NCBI RefSeq assembly: GCF_007097395.1
Contig: NZ_VKDC01000006.1
Span: 124,001 to 188,000, forward strand
Source: Fulvivirga sp. M361
GTDB lineage: Bacteria; Bacteroidota; Bacteroidia; Cytophagales; Cyclobacteriaceae
Direction of reading: 5' to 3'
DNA: 64,000 nt
The notes under the pieces are model-generated. The model searched no databases and had not been told where the DNA came from. It worked only from the letters and a program-made list of their open reading frames with translations. A program made the translations under genes and the position numbers. Shown here piece after piece: positions 47,594-58,400 of the stretch. Numbering within the stretch: the first letter of the stretch is position 1; every line of letters starts with the position of its first letter.

Positions 47594-48099
47594 TTTTGTA
47601 AATGTTATGTGGTAGACTAATTTCATCAAAGATGGAAGTTATCAGAAAACCAGGTATTTATCATCCTGCGGTATCCTGATCGGTGGAATGCAGAGGGGAG
47701 ATCGTCCTGAATTGGAGAAGTTCGTTCATTCTCTTCTCAGATAAGTCAGGATGGATTACCATGTATGCCCCATGGCAGTAGCTCTTTCCAGTGAAACAAC
47801 CCGAACAGTTTTATCTGTAAAATGGCTGGCCGGCAAGGACAAAAAAAATGGTTTTTGACCCCCCCCCGAAAATATAAATATCTGTAACCGGGTGGCTTTC
47901 TATGACCCTTTCAACGGACCTTGCCTGGCATATGGCCAGTTGGAGCATCAGGTGGTAATAAGCCTCTTCATACGTGTTATGGGCATCGGGTTGTATATCT
48001 TATCCCCAACGGGCGGACATTACTTTCATTTAGCGGATAAAAAGGTGTGAGATCTTGTTCATACCCTAAGTCATGCAATAGGCCAAAATTCGCTGAGAT
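47594..48099. other. Intergenic stretch with a poly-C tract
   Basis: This 506-base stretch between the small lipoprotein and the rhamnose isomerase contains no gene I can support. It includes a run of nine C (about 47869-47877) and an A run nearby, but no adjoining open frame whose reading could be switched by slippage. Short open frames here have no protein-like composition. Confidence 0.4.
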
Positions 48100-49389
48100 T
48101 TACAAGCCTGTACTTATCGCAACGGCCCCTCTTTTCCTGATAAGCGCAGCCCGAACATCCAGTTGACGAAAAGCATTTAACGGATCGATGAAAGCATGAG
48201 ACTGACGCCGCGCTTCGCGTACTAATGGTCGTACATCGGTACGGAAAGCATCTTGAATGACCTCCTGGGCGCCGGCTACATCATTTTCCTGCTGAGCAAT
48301 GAAAAGCTTTTTACGGTCGATGATCAGCGCTCTTGCATAGGCATTAAGAATGGCATCAGTGGATTGTAACAAGTCTTCCAGAGGGTCCTTAATAGTATGA
48401 CTGGCATCTATCATCCAGGCAGGAATGGGATTGTTGGCATCATTGTGGGCCATTCCATCTACTAATTCATTAAATATCAGGAAGAGTTGGTAGGGATGTA
48501 GAGAACCTACGGTAAGGTCGTCATCACCATATTTGGAATCGTTGAAATGAAATCCGCCCAGCTTACCTTCCATCATAAGTGTGGTTACAATTTGCTCAAT
48601 GTTTGTATTGGGCAGATGATGACCCAGGTCCACCAGGCTGAAAGCCTTATGTCCAAGTTTGTTGGCAAGGAGAAATGAAGTGCCCCAGTCGGGTATGACC
48701 ATTGAATAGAAGTTGGGCTCATAGGGCTTATATTCAATGAGCACTTTCCAGTCTTCGGGAAGGTGGTCGTAGATTTCCTGAAGTGATCTCAGGGTATTTT
48801 GAAAAGCAGTTTTGAAGTGACTTTGACCGGGGAAACTGGAGCCATCTGCCAGCCATACAGTCAAAGCTTTTGAGCCCAGACTAATGCCATAATCGATCAC
48901 TTGCTTATTATGTTCAATAGCTCTTGCCCTTACTTCTTCACTTATATGGCTTAATGAGCCAAATTTATAGGACTCCTTTTGGTCTTCCTGATCTTGAAAA
49001 GTGTTAGAATTCACCGCATCAAATAGTAAGTCATGATCAGCTGCCAGTTGTCGGATCGCTGCCGCATCTGCTGGTATATCCCAGGGAATATGCAAAGATA
49101 TGGCCCCGCAGGAACCATTCAGGCGATGTAATAGCCCCACATCAGCTATTTTCTCCTCCAGGTCCCTGGGCTCTCCGCCATCAGGGAACCTTCCAAACCT
49201 TGTTCCTCCTGTCCCCAACGCCCAGCTTGGTATGGCTACCTGGTACTTTTTCAGGGTATTGATGACTGCTGTAACATCAATGTCAGTATTGACCAGCTTT
49301 GTCGTCAGGTGGCTAAAGTCAGCTTTATGCTGTTGGAGGTAGGGCTTATTCAGTGTTTCAATTTGATTCAGATCAATTTGCATAGGCAA
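48100..49389 (-). CDS. L-rhamnose isomerase (Pseudomonas-type)
   Basis: The 429-residue TIM-barrel sugar isomerase resembles the Pseudomonas stutzeri-type L-rhamnose isomerase rather than the E. coli RhaA. Recognisable stretches are WALGTGGTRFGRFPDGGEPR, KALTVWLADGSSFPGQSHFK, VLIEYKPYEPNFYSMVIPDW, HKAFSLVDLGHHLPNTNIEQ, GGFHFNDSKYGDDDLTVGSL and AWMIDASHTIKDPLEDLLQS. Conserved acidic and histidine residues in these blocks match the two metal sites. It converts L-rhamnose to L-rhamnulose. It lies 22 bases downstream of the bifunctional aldolase/dehydrogenase gene, forming a two-gene rhamnose operon. Confidence 0.92.
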   Translation of the reverse strand: MPMQIDLNQIETLNKPYLQQHKADFSHLTTKLVNTDIDVTAVINTLKKYQVAIPSWALGTGGTRFGRFPDGGEPRDLEEKIADVGLLHRLNGSCGAISLHIPWDIPADAAAIRQLAADHDLLFDAVNSNTFQDQEDQKESYKFGSLSHISEEVRARAIEHNKQVIDYGISLGSKALTVWLADGSSFPGQSHFKTAFQNTLRSLQEIYDHLPEDWKVLIEYKPYEPNFYSMVIPDWGTSFLLANKLGHKAFSLVDLGHHLPNTNIEQIVTTLMMEGKLGGFHFNDSKYGDDDLTVGSLHPYQLFLIFNELVDGMAHNDANNPIPAWMIDASHTIKDPLEDLLQSTDAILNAYARALIIDRKKLFIAQQENDVAGAQEVIQDAFRTDVRPLVREARRQSHAFIDPLNAFRQLDVRAALIRKRGAVAISTGL

Positions 49390-49411
49390 TGTGTGACTTA
49401 CGCTTTTAGAT

Positions 49412-51514
49412 TTACCTTGGAAAAGCCGCAGCTATACCACCGTCAACATTGAGTATATTTCCCGTACTCTTACTCAATAACCCTCCTACAAAGGCAAAAG
49501 CTGCATTGGCAATGTCTTCGGCTTCGATAATCTCATTCAATAAAGTGCGTTTCGCGTAATGTTCCGGTAGTTCTTCCGGGGTAATGCCATAAGCTTTAGC
49601 CCGACCTTCTGCCCACTTACCTTCCCAGATCTTACTGCCCGTGATCACTGCATCAGGATTGACAACATTTACCTTGATCTTTTCAGGCCCTAACTCTGCT
49701 GCAAGCAGGCGTGACATATGGATCTGTGCACCTTTTGCGGTACCATACCCTACGTTATTTGGCCCGGACACCAAACCGTTTTTGCTGGCAATGTTTACTA
49801 TATCGCCGCCAAAACCCTGTATACGCATGATATCAGCGCCTGCTTTGGAAACATTGAATTGTCCTTTGACGATAACATCCTGCAGCAAGTCCCATTCTTT
49901 TTCGTTCGTGTCGGTCATAGGCTTGGAAATGGCCAGCCCGGCACAATTTACCACTATATCTACACCTCCGAAAGTAAGGCATGCTTTTTTGAAGGCTGCG
50001 TCAATGTTGCTTTGATCAGTAACATCCATAGCCATGCAACCGGCATGATCTGCACTGTATCCTGCCATAACAGCTTCCAGTGCATTCTCATCGATGTCGG
50101 TAAAGAAAACACAGGCCCCCTGTGCAGAGAATACTTCGGCAATAGATTTGCCAATGCCGCCAGAACCACCTGTAATGAGTAATACTCGTCGTGATAGCGG
50201 CTTTTCAGCAGGCATACGTTGTAGCTTAGCTTCTTCAAGTAGCCAATATTCTATATCAAATGCCTCTTGTAACGGCAGAGAAACATAACTTGAGACAGCT
50301 TCAGCGCCTTTCATTACGTTAATGGCATTGATATAAAATTCACTCGCCACCCTGGCGGTCTGTTTGTTTTTAGCAAAGGAGAATAGACCTACACCCGGCC
50401 AGAGAATGATTACGGGGTTACTGTCCCTTATGGCAGGGCTGTTGTCACGTTTATGATCCGTATAATATTTGGCGTAATAGTCACGATATTCTGAAAAAGA
50501 TGCTTTCAGTTTTTCCCGGATCGAAGCATCAATGATTTCATCCGGAGTCAGCGGTAGAACCAGTGGCCTGATCTTGGTTCTGAGAAAATGGTCCGGGCAA
50601 CTGGTCCCCATAGGGGCAAGCCGGTCCAAATCGGCGCTATTGATGAATTCCAACACCCTATCATCATCCGTGAAGTGACCGATCATTTTATTTTCGCCGG
50701 AACATAGTCCTCTTAGAAATGGGGCGAGCTTAGCTGCCTGCTCCTTCCTTTGGTCTTCCGGAAGCGAAGTGATGACCTGACCGCCAAAAACAGGACGTTC
50801 TTTACCATAGTTTTCTTCCAGGTAAGCGGCAGCTTTATTGATCTTGTCGAGACTGTTTAAATAACATTCATGTGCGGTATCTCCCCATGTGAACAATCCA
50901 TGGCCACCAAGAATAATACCTTCAATGCCTGGATTATCCTTTAGGGACTTTTCCAGTTGAAGAGCCAGGTCAAACCCTGGTCTTTGCCAGGGGATCCAGG
51001 AAAGCTTCCCTTCGAACAGCTCTTTCGTTATTTTTTCACCATCCGCAGAAGCGGCAATGGCAATGATAGCATCAGGGTGTAAATGGTCGATATGCTTAAA
51101 CGGAAGAAACGCATGTAGTGCTGTGTCTATGGACGGTGCTTTAGAATCCAGATCGTATAAGCAGTGATAGAACAGACCTACCATTTCATCTTCATGTTCC
51201 AGGCCACGGTATACATTTTTAAGATTTTGAAGCCGGTCCATGTACAGACCGGCCAGGCCTTCTCTTTTTAAAGTGCCAATGTCACCGCCGGAGCCTTTTA
51301 CCCACATTACCTCTGTTTGTTCTTTGGTCAGGGGGTCAGTTTCAATGGTTTTACAACTGGTGTTACCGCCACCATAATTGGTGATCTTTAAATCGGAGCC
51401 TAATGTATTAGACCTATATAACAATAGTCCCACTTCCTGACCCTTCAGTTTGTCTTCCTCTTCTTTATTCCAACGATCCTCAATGTGACTAAATGACTTT
51501 TCAATGATATTCAT
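49412..51514 (-). CDS. Bifunctional rhamnulose-1-phosphate aldolase / short-chain dehydrogenase
   Basis: The 700-residue fusion has an N-terminal class II aldolase domain (~20-400; GGGNTSCKTIETDPLTKEQT, HDEMVGLFYH-like, HIDHLHPDAIIAIA, GIILGGHGLFTWGDTAHECY). Its zinc histidines lie in HIDHLHPDA and GGHGLF. The C-terminal short-chain dehydrogenase (~430-700) has VLLITGGSGGIGKSIAEVFS, VVNCAGLAISKP, YGTAKGAQIHMSRLLAAELG and NILNVDGG. This is the known RhaD-alcohol dehydrogenase architecture. It cuts L-rhamnulose-1-phosphate to dihydroxyacetone phosphate and L-lactaldehyde and then acts on the lactaldehyde. It is the first gene of the operon, with the isomerase downstream. The kinase that makes its substrate is not in the window. 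Confidence 0.93.
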   Translation of the reverse strand: MNIIEKSFSHIEDRWNKEEEDKLKGQEVGLLLYRSNTLGSDLKITNYGGGNTSCKTIETDPLTKEQTEVMWVKGSGGDIGTLKREGLAGLYMDRLQNLKNVYRGLEHEDEMVGLFYHCLYDLDSKAPSIDTALHAFLPFKHIDHLHPDAIIAIAASADGEKITKELFEGKLSWIPWQRPGFDLALQLEKSLKDNPGIEGIILGGHGLFTWGDTAHECYLNSLDKINKAAAYLEENYGKERPVFGGQVITSLPEDQRKEQAAKLAPFLRGLCSGENKMIGHFTDDDRVLEFINSADLDRLAPMGTSCPDHFLRTKIRPLVLPLTPDEIIDASIREKLKASFSEYRDYYAKYYTDHKRDNSPAIRDSNPVIILWPGVGLFSFAKNKQTARVASEFYINAINVMKGAEAVSSYVSLPLQEAFDIEYWLLEEAKLQRMPAEKPLSRRVLLITGGSGGIGKSIAEVFSAQGACVFFTDIDENALEAVMAGYSADHAGCMAMDVTDQSNIDAAFKKACLTFGGVDIVVNCAGLAISKPMTDTNEKEWDLLQDVIVKGQFNVSKAGADIMRIQGFGGDIVNIASKNGLVSGPNNVGYGTAKGAQIHMSRLLAAELGPEKIKVNVVNPDAVITGSKIWEGKWAEGRAKAYGITPEELPEHYAKRTLLNEIIEAEDIANAAFAFVGGLLSKSTGNILNVDGGIAAAFPR

Positions 51515-51594
51515 CTCATGATTTTTTGAACTTCATCAAAACTATTGATGGTATGTCCGAATGCTATCCTGTACTATGCTGAGCAATCGTTATA

Positions 51595-51613
51595 ATCGGT
51601 TAAACTTTCCGAT
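51595..51613. promoter_or_regulatory. Possible operator in the divergent rhamnose promoter region
   Basis: In the 165-base gap between the divergent rhamnose operon and the GntR gene, ATCGG (51595-51599) and CCGAT (51609-51613) form an inverted repeat over a 9-base A/T-rich spacer. GntR-type regulators commonly bind such palindromes. Arms are only five bases, so chance is a real possibility. Confidence 0.3.
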
Positions 51614-51679
51614 CATTTAAATTTTAGATCCTATTAAGTTAAAAACTATTTATTTTAGAGACCAAAAGTAAGAAAGGTA

Positions 51680-52729
51680 ATGCGGACAGGATCAGAAGGC
51701 TTGATGGATGAATTGGAAATTAATGCTGATTCCAAGACACCGAAGTACAAACAGATAATAAACTTCATCATTAATCAAATAGAGAAGGGAAAACTCAAAA
51801 TGGATGATAGAATTCCCTCTATCAATGAGACGAGTGAAGAATTCTACCTTTCACGGGACACCGTAGAAAAGGCGTATAGTTTTTTGAAGGAAAGAAATAT
51901 TATTACCAGTGTAAAAGGTAAGGGGTATTTTGTCTCTAATGCAGAACTGGTTTCTAAAGTCAATGTGTGTCTGATATTCAATAAATTGAGCGCGCATAAA
52001 AAGATCATTTTCAACTCCATATTCAAAACACTGGGTACACATGCCTCAGTAGACCTGTTTGTACATCATTCGGATCTTGAACTATTTAAGAATTTATTAA
52101 AAAAGAAGATTGGAGAGTATAACTATTATGTTATAATGCCTCATTTTGAGCGTTTCGATGATGAGAGTCTGAAGCTATTGAAGGGCATTCCTGAAGACCA
52201 GCTTATTATTTTGGACAAACTTCCGGAAGAACTACAAGGGAATTTTGGCGCTATATACCAGGACTTCAAAAACGATATTACCAAAACGTTAGAGCAGGCA
52301 CTGGAAGAGTTAAAAAAGTATAAGAAGCTCGTATTAGTCTTTCCTATCGATGAAATGTATCCTTATCCCAGGGAAATAGAGCAGGGTTTCAGGAAATTTT
52401 GTGCTACTAACCGGTTTGCCTTTGATATCATAGATGAATTTGGGCCGGGGCGGGATATTTCAGAAAAAGGGGAAGCGTTTGTGGTAATAGAAGAGAGCGA
52501 CCTTGTCAATATTGTAAAGAAAGCAAGGACCCTGAATTGGCAGATAGGCAAAGACGTAGGCATTATTTCCTATAATGACACTCCTTTAAAAGAAGTGTTA
52601 GCCGAAGGCATAACCGTCATCTCTACAGATTTTAAAAAGATGGGGACCCGGGCTGCCGAAATGATTTTGAAAAAGAATTTCATACAGACTGAAAATCCAT
52701 TTACGCTGATCAAGCGCAAGTCACTTTAG
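51680..52729 (+). CDS. GntR-family regulator with LacI-like sugar-binding domain
   Basis: The 349-residue regulator has an N-terminal winged helix of GntR type (TPKYKQIINFIINQIEKGKL, RIPSINETSEEFYLSRDTVE, SFLKERNIITSVKGKGYFV). The C-terminal ~260 residues form a periplasmic-binding-protein-like domain (VNVCLIFNKLSAHKKIIFNS, NYYVIMPHFERFDD, KLVLVFPIDEMYPYPREIEQ, GKDVGIISYNDTPLKEVLAE) that binds a sugar effector. This architecture is found in Bacteroidota rhamnose and arabinose regulators. Being divergent from the isomerase/aldolase operon with a 165-base shared control region, it probably senses L-rhamnose or a derivative. Confidence 0.88.
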   Translation: MRTGSEGLMDELEINADSKTPKYKQIINFIINQIEKGKLKMDDRIPSINETSEEFYLSRDTVEKAYSFLKERNIITSVKGKGYFVSNAELVSKVNVCLIFNKLSAHKKIIFNSIFKTLGTHASVDLFVHHSDLELFKNLLKKKIGEYNYYVIMPHFERFDDESLKLLKGIPEDQLIILDKLPEELQGNFGAIYQDFKNDITKTLEQALEELKKYKKLVLVFPIDEMYPYPREIEQGFRKFCATNRFAFDIIDEFGPGRDISEKGEAFVVIEESDLVNIVKKARTLNWQIGKDVGIISYNDTPLKEVLAEGITVISTDFKKMGTRAAEMILKKNFIQTENPFTLIKRKSL

Positions 52730-53072
52730 TGTCGTGTCACAGTTGTTGAATATTAGAGGAAGAACTCTATTTGCAGATTGCTGACTTTAAGAATGAGACC
52801 TCAAATGGCGGTTAGAGTTAGATTATAAACGCTATTTGCAGTGTTAGAACATTCTCTATTAACTAGCAATAGGTAAGGGGCAATCGGCAAAACTGACACG
52901 TTCATATAATTACATTTTTGCCTACTGCCTACTTTAATCGTTCAGTCACCATTTGAGCTGTGACACTAGTAGGAGTACCAACCTCGGGACAGGTATCCAC
53001 CCAACTGTCGTGCTCCAGGCGCTTTACGCTCTGCTCTTCCTTGGGGAGATTAAAATGGATTTTCAGTAAATT
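52730..53072. other. Intergenic stretch, short repeats only
   Basis: This 343-base stretch after the GntR gene has no convincing gene. It contains a 9-base inverted repeat, GTGTCACAG at 52734-52742 and CTGTGACAC at 52958-52966, and two similar GCCTACTGCCTAC-type words. The repeat could mark the ends of a small non-coding element, but the arms are short. Confidence 0.35.
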
Positions 53073-53450
53073 TTAGTTATAACAATCCTGGTTGACGATT
53101 ATCATTCTCCCCATCATTCCCAGGATCTTGTTTTCTTTAATATATCGGGCTATTGTACCCGAAACGATCGGCTGAATAACGTCGTTTCCAGTGTTGCAGC
53201 ACTGTTCTGCTTCTATTTGTGTTACCACTATTTGATGACCTCTTTTTTCGTTAAACCTGACCTGGTAAAATCGCCCGGATAAGCAAAAACACAGTCCTTT
53301 TTCTAAAAAAGAAGTATCGTTTTGTAACAGTATTGAAATAGCAATGGAAACAAGAGAGCATAAGCGGGGTAGATCCTGACAATGTATGTCGCAGGCCATT
53401 TGGATGGGTTTGGAGATCAGTGCGTCAATAGGAGCTGTTGTGCAACTCAT
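53073..53450 (-). CDS. Possible small protein of unknown function
   Basis: This is an open frame of 125 residues with a protein-like composition in its second half (FCLSGRFYQVRFNEKRGHQI, VSGTIARYIKENKILGMMGR) and seven or more cysteines overall, an unusual number for this genome's cytoplasmic proteins. No family, signal peptide or neighbour supports it. There is no better frame on either strand here. I keep it as tentative. Confidence 0.35.
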   Translation of the reverse strand: MSCTTAPIDALISKPIQMACDIHCQDLPRLCSLVSIAISILLQNDTSFLEKGLCFCLSGRFYQVRFNEKRGHQIVVTQIEAEQCCNTGNDVIQPIVSGTIARYIKENKILGMMGRMIIVNQDCYN

Positions 53451-53778
53451 TGGGGGTATCCATTTACGGCAAAAAATAAAAAAGTCACAAAATCACTGGC
53501 AGAAACTTAATGAAAACCTTCATCGTTAGAGTGGTCTGCTTTTAATTGTCCATTCAATTGTCCTGTCAAACCTCCTTTTTTATGCCCTGATATAACTAAA
53601 ACGGCGCTACTTTTTTGAATAATGGTTAATATCACCTTTTTGGTTTGAAGAAGACATAACGATTAACATTGAACGCCTGGTACACTGCTGAAACAACACA
53701 TCTTGCTCAATACTGCCTGTGAGATCATTTTTTTTGATGCCTCTTTTCAATCAGTTACTTTAGAACCACGCCTGTATT
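53451..53778. other. Intergenic stretch, nothing recognised
   Basis: The 328 bases between the possible small gene and the sulfatase gene show no open frame of note, no strong terminator hairpin and no repeat shared elsewhere in the window. The sulfatase stop lies immediately to the right. Confidence 0.4.
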
Positions 53779-55200
53779 TTATCTTCTTCCCCAAACGTGG
53801 GCTTTCGCCGGATCGTAGGCAGGGTTAGGTTCTGGCATGGCTGCATCTACCAATGATCTCCACTCTTGTAATAAGCGGTGCAATTCTCTAGTCTTTTCAG
53901 GAAGACTTGTTGTAAGGTTTTTGGTTTCGCCAATATCACTTTCCAGGTCATAGAGACTCAACTCGTTTGTGTCGAAGTGTTCAATGAGTTTATATTTACC
54001 TAGCCTGATCGCACCGGCGGGTCTGTCATGATGGTATACCGGATAGTGCCAATAGACGGGGCTGCTGTCAAAGGTTTCCTGACGGGTAAAGGCCGGAACA
54101 AATGATTTACCGTCCAGTATTGCGTTACTGTCTGAAGGGATGTTTAACATTTCCATAAAAGTGGGAAACAGATCGACCCCTGCCACTATTGCGTTGGTTT
54201 GTGTGCCTGATTCTGCCACTCCGGGCCATTTCACGATCAAAGGTTCTCTGATGCCCCCCTCGTAGACCGAACCTTTTTCGCCACGTAAGGGATCATTATT
54301 CGTGACAATAATATCGTTGGCTTTGTCATAACGTTGTACCAGGCCGCCATTGTCTGAGAATAATACCACAATGGTGTTTTCTTCCAGTCCAAGCTCTTCA
54401 ATTTTATCCAATACCTGCCCAACACTTTGGTCAACGTATTCGATCATAGCCGCGTAGGTTGGATTACTTACATAACCATCTGCTTTGGGTTTAGCTTCAT
54501 ACTTTTTTATCAACGCTTCTTTTGCCTGTAATGGAATATGTACGGCATAATGAGAAAGAACAACAGCAAAAGAAGAATCTTTTTTCTCCTCCATAAAGTC
54601 AAGTGTTTTTTTTGTCAGGTAATCTGTCAGATAGGTGCTGTCGGGAATGGATTGATCCTTTGGGTTCAGGCTGTTCTTAATGTTGAAATGTGTCCAGCCA
54701 TTAAATACTATTGAAGTACCAAAGCCCTGCCCGGCAGGTAATACGTCACCATTCCAGCCCAGGTGCCACTTTCCAAAGTAGGCAGTTTCATAGCCTGCAC
54801 TTTGTATTTGTTCGCCAAATGTAGTGACTGAGTTAGGCAGGTATTGGGTTCTGTTAACAGGTACCGTAAGTTTTTCGAAAGGACGAAAGTGACCTGGTAT
54901 GAAATCATTCAGCCCGAACCGGGCCGGGTATTGGCCTGATAGAATGGCAGCGCGGGAAGGGGAACAGACCGGACTTGAGGCATAGGCATCGGTAAACCGG
55001 ACGCCCTGTTTGGTCAGTCGGTCTATGTTGGGCGTTTCATTGAACTTATTGCCATAAGAAGGTAAGTCTGCCCACCCCATGTCATCAATAAGAATGAATA
55101 CTAAGTTGGGTTTCTTTAGGTTCTTCTGTTCATGATTTGAGGTGCATTTAAAGGTTAAGATGCTAATTATCAGTATTTTTACTATGGTTGTTATTTTCAT
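53779..55200 (-). CDS. S1-family sulfatase
   Basis: The 473-residue sulfatase has an N-terminal export signal with a possible lipid cysteine (Cys19 in LTFKCTSN). The metal-binding start is NLVFILIDDMGWADLP, and the formylglycine signature lies in SSPVCSPSRAAILSG (Cys79). YFGKWHLGW, the VVLFSDNGG block and the C-terminal GKYKLIEHFDTNELSLYDLE follow. Cys79 must be converted to formylglycine by a maturase, which is not in the window. It removes a sulfate ester from a polysaccharide or oligosaccharide in the periplasm or on the surface. The divergent SusC/SusD pair 209 bases away and the rhamnose genes nearby suggest a sulfated rhamnose-containing glycan (inference); agar- or porphyran-type substrates are the alternative. 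Confidence 0.93.
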   Translation of the reverse strand: MKITTIVKILIISILTFKCTSNHEQKNLKKPNLVFILIDDMGWADLPSYGNKFNETPNIDRLTKQGVRFTDAYASSPVCSPSRAAILSGQYPARFGLNDFIPGHFRPFEKLTVPVNRTQYLPNSVTTFGEQIQSAGYETAYFGKWHLGWNGDVLPAGQGFGTSIVFNGWTHFNIKNSLNPKDQSIPDSTYLTDYLTKKTLDFMEEKKDSSFAVVLSHYAVHIPLQAKEALIKKYEAKPKADGYVSNPTYAAMIEYVDQSVGQVLDKIEELGLEENTIVVLFSDNGGLVQRYDKANDIIVTNNDPLRGEKGSVYEGGIREPLIVKWPGVAESGTQTNAIVAGVDLFPTFMEMLNIPSDSNAILDGKSFVPAFTRQETFDSSPVYWHYPVYHHDRPAGAIRLGKYKLIEHFDTNELSLYDLESDIGETKNLTTSLPEKTRELHRLLQEWRSLVDAAMPEPNPAYDPAKAHVWGRR

Positions 55201-55409
55201 TTCAAGAAATATTTAATTCAAAAATGAATTAATTTTCTGAGTCTGGTATCCTGTTCATTCATGAAAACGGAACGAACACGGTGTACTTTTTCCATCCCCT
55301 CCGCAACTATCCTGCGGTACACCACAGGATGGTTGATATTCAATCTAATACTAGTTTCATTGAAAAATTCCCTAGTTGAATTTTAAAGTCCACGCTAATA
55401 AACCTAAGT

Positions 55410-58400
55410 ATGAAGAAAACTTTACAAGTAGTATTACTCTTGCTATTCCCGCTCGCTGTTGCACTGGCCCAGGCCCAGGAAGTGACCGTTAGTGGCAAAG
55501 TAATAGACGAGAAAAATGAAGCCCTCCCAGGTGCCAATGTGATTGTAAAAGGTACTACCATTGGTACGGTCACCGATGTTGATGGTAACTATACCCTGAC
55601 GGTCCCTTCCAATGCTGAAACGCTGACTTTTTCCTTTGTCGGTTATTTAACGGAGGAGTCACCAATCAATGCACAGTCTGTTATCAATATGACACTCTAC
55701 CTGGATGTGTTATCGCTTTCGGAAGTTGTGGTAGTAGGATACGGAGAAAAACGAAAGGCCGATTTGATCGGGGCGGTTTCACAACTTGATGCCAAGTCGA
55801 TTAAGGAGTTGCCCATAACTACCTTTGATCAGGCCCTAACCGGCCAGGTGGCAGGGGTGCAAACACGACAGACGGGTCGACCGGGGGGTGGTCCGGAAGT
55901 GCTTATACGGGGGGTGAGTTCCATAGGCGCTAATAACGCACCTCTTTATGTGATCGATGGTTTTCCGGTAGGCAACTCTAATGAGCAGAAAGACAATTTC
56001 AATTTGAGTTGGCTATCACCGGATGACATAGAATCTATTAGTGTATTAAAAGACGCTGCGGCTAAAGCTATTTACGGGTCACGTGCATCAGCGGGGGTGG
56101 TCATTATTACCACCAAAAAAGGAAAACAAGGGGCCCCTTCGATAAGCTTCAGCACCTATACAGGCATTCAGGAAATACCGGATTACGAAAAGCTGGATGT
56201 TTTGAATGCCCGGCAGCTGGCCCAATTTCAAAGGGAGCGAATAGAGGATCAAATACGTGTAGTACAGGGCAGAGAACCTACTGAAGAAGATATTCCTGAG
56301 GCGTTCAGAAACCCGGAACAATATGGTGAAGGGACGGATTGGTTTGATGAGGCGACCAGAAATGGGATCATGCAGAACTACCACATCAATATGAATGGCG
56401 GTACTGATAAAGTTACTTACAATGTATCTGCCGGTTATTTTAACCAGGAAGGTGTTGTGCTCACCACTCAATTCGAGCGATATTCCGTAAGGGCTAAATT
56501 TGATGCCAAGATAAGTGATCGTTTGAGGTACGGTATGAATATCGCTCCGTCATGGGTAAGAAACCAGGCAAGCAATACCGACCCTAATGAGGAAAGTGGG
56601 TTTGGTGTATACGGCGCTGTTTTATCCAGCTATTGGGTGGACCCTTCGGCTTCCGTCAATAATCCTGACGGAACGTTATCAAATAATACACAAGGTGATC
56701 TTCTGGAGTTCTTTACGGCTTCCCCGGTTTTTCGATTGAAAGAAACCAGGGATAACAGGGAGACTTCTACACTTCTGTTTGGGAATTACCTGGAGCTGGA
56801 TATCCTTAAAAATTTAACAGCAAAAACATTTTTCTCGGTTAACAACAGTGATCGGAGGGTCGATAATTTTACACCTTCCACCTTGCCGGGAACAAGTTTG
56901 CCACCTAACCCGGAAGGCACCGGTATTGCAGAGGCACAGATCATTCATGAAGTCAGGAGGAACTGGATCAATGAGAATACGCTGACATACAGAGCTCAAT
57001 TAAATGATGTTCATAAAATAGATGCCCTGGCTGGATTTATACTGGAAAAGAGAGAATTCCAGAAGACCAATGTTGAAGCAAGAAATCTAATAGAAGAAGG
57101 TTTCATCCGGCCAATAACCCCTAATAACGTAGCTAGTGATAATGTGAATAACCTGAAAGGGACAGAGAGCTTCGAGGAAAATGCTTTAGTGTCATTTCTT
57201 GGTCGCGTTAACTATGTCTATGATAATAAATACTTCGTTACGGCTGCATTGAGACGTGACGGGTCGTCCAGGTTCGGTGCGGACCAGCGTTTTGGTAATT
57301 TCCCTTCTTTAACGGCAGCATGGAGAATATCCAATGAAGGGTTCTGGAATGGTAGCCTGAAAAATATCATAAGTGACCTGAAGTTAGAGGCCGGGTATGG
57401 TTTGAGTGGAAACAATGCCATTGGCAATTATATCGCCCAGGGCAGAGTAGGTACTATAAATTACGTTTTTGGTCAGGTCCCGGGGGCTAACCCTGCCGTA
57501 GGGCCTGTCGAAGCCCCCGGAAGTGTGGTAAACAGGGTCCCTAATTCAATATTGACCTGGGAAGAAACGGAGCAGTGGGATGTTGGCCTGGACATAGGTT
57601 TGTTGACCAATCGCATCAACATCTCTTTGGATGTATATAATGCAGTATCAAAGGATTTTCTTATCAGTGCACCTGTGCCACGAAGTACAGGTTTTGCAGA
57701 CATTATAAGCAATGCAGGCAGCATACGCAACCGGGGTTTCGAGATCGAGCTAGGAACCAGTGGCCTGGTAAAGGCGGGTGATTTCACCTATGATGTCAAC
57801 GTAAACTTTACACGTAATGTCAACGAGGTAATCGAATTGACCAATGAGGAGCTCAACAGAGGAGGCGCAGGTAACGGGACTACTTTTTCAACGACACGGG
57901 AAGGAGAACCTGTCGGGTTATTCAGAGGACTTTTGATAACGGGTTTATTCACACAGGCAGAAATTGACGACCCGGACGTTCCCAAGTATAATGGCGCTGT
58001 TGAAGGGTCCATTAATTACGTTGATGCGGACGGTGACGGAAGGCTTGAAGAGTTGGAAGACTATGTGGTGATCGGAAACCCTCACCCTGATTTTGTTTTT
58101 GGATTACGACACAACTTTAAGTATAGAAACTTTGATCTGAGCATTTTAATGAATGGGGCTATTGGCCAGCAAATATTCGATCTCAGCAAGCAGAATTTAC
58201 AAAATCTTGATGGCGTATTCAACCTGCACACAAGTGTACTGGATCGCTTCAGACCTGGAGATGATCCAACAACTAAAACCATTCCCGGTACAGTACAGAT
58301 TAGTGGATCGAGTGTGGCCACACAGCGTTGGAGGATACCCAATTCAGCTTCTGTGCAAGATGCGGACTATCTAATGGTTCGAAACATTACGTTAGGCTAT

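Noticed and set aside
47869-47877. Nine-C homopolymer as a phase-variation switch
   Set aside because: It lies in non-coding sequence without an adjacent gene whose frame or promoter spacing could plausibly be affected.
52734-52966. Possible small non-coding mobile element bounded by a 9-bp inverted repeat
   Set aside because: The arms are short, no target-site duplication is visible and no second copy exists in the window; chance is likely.
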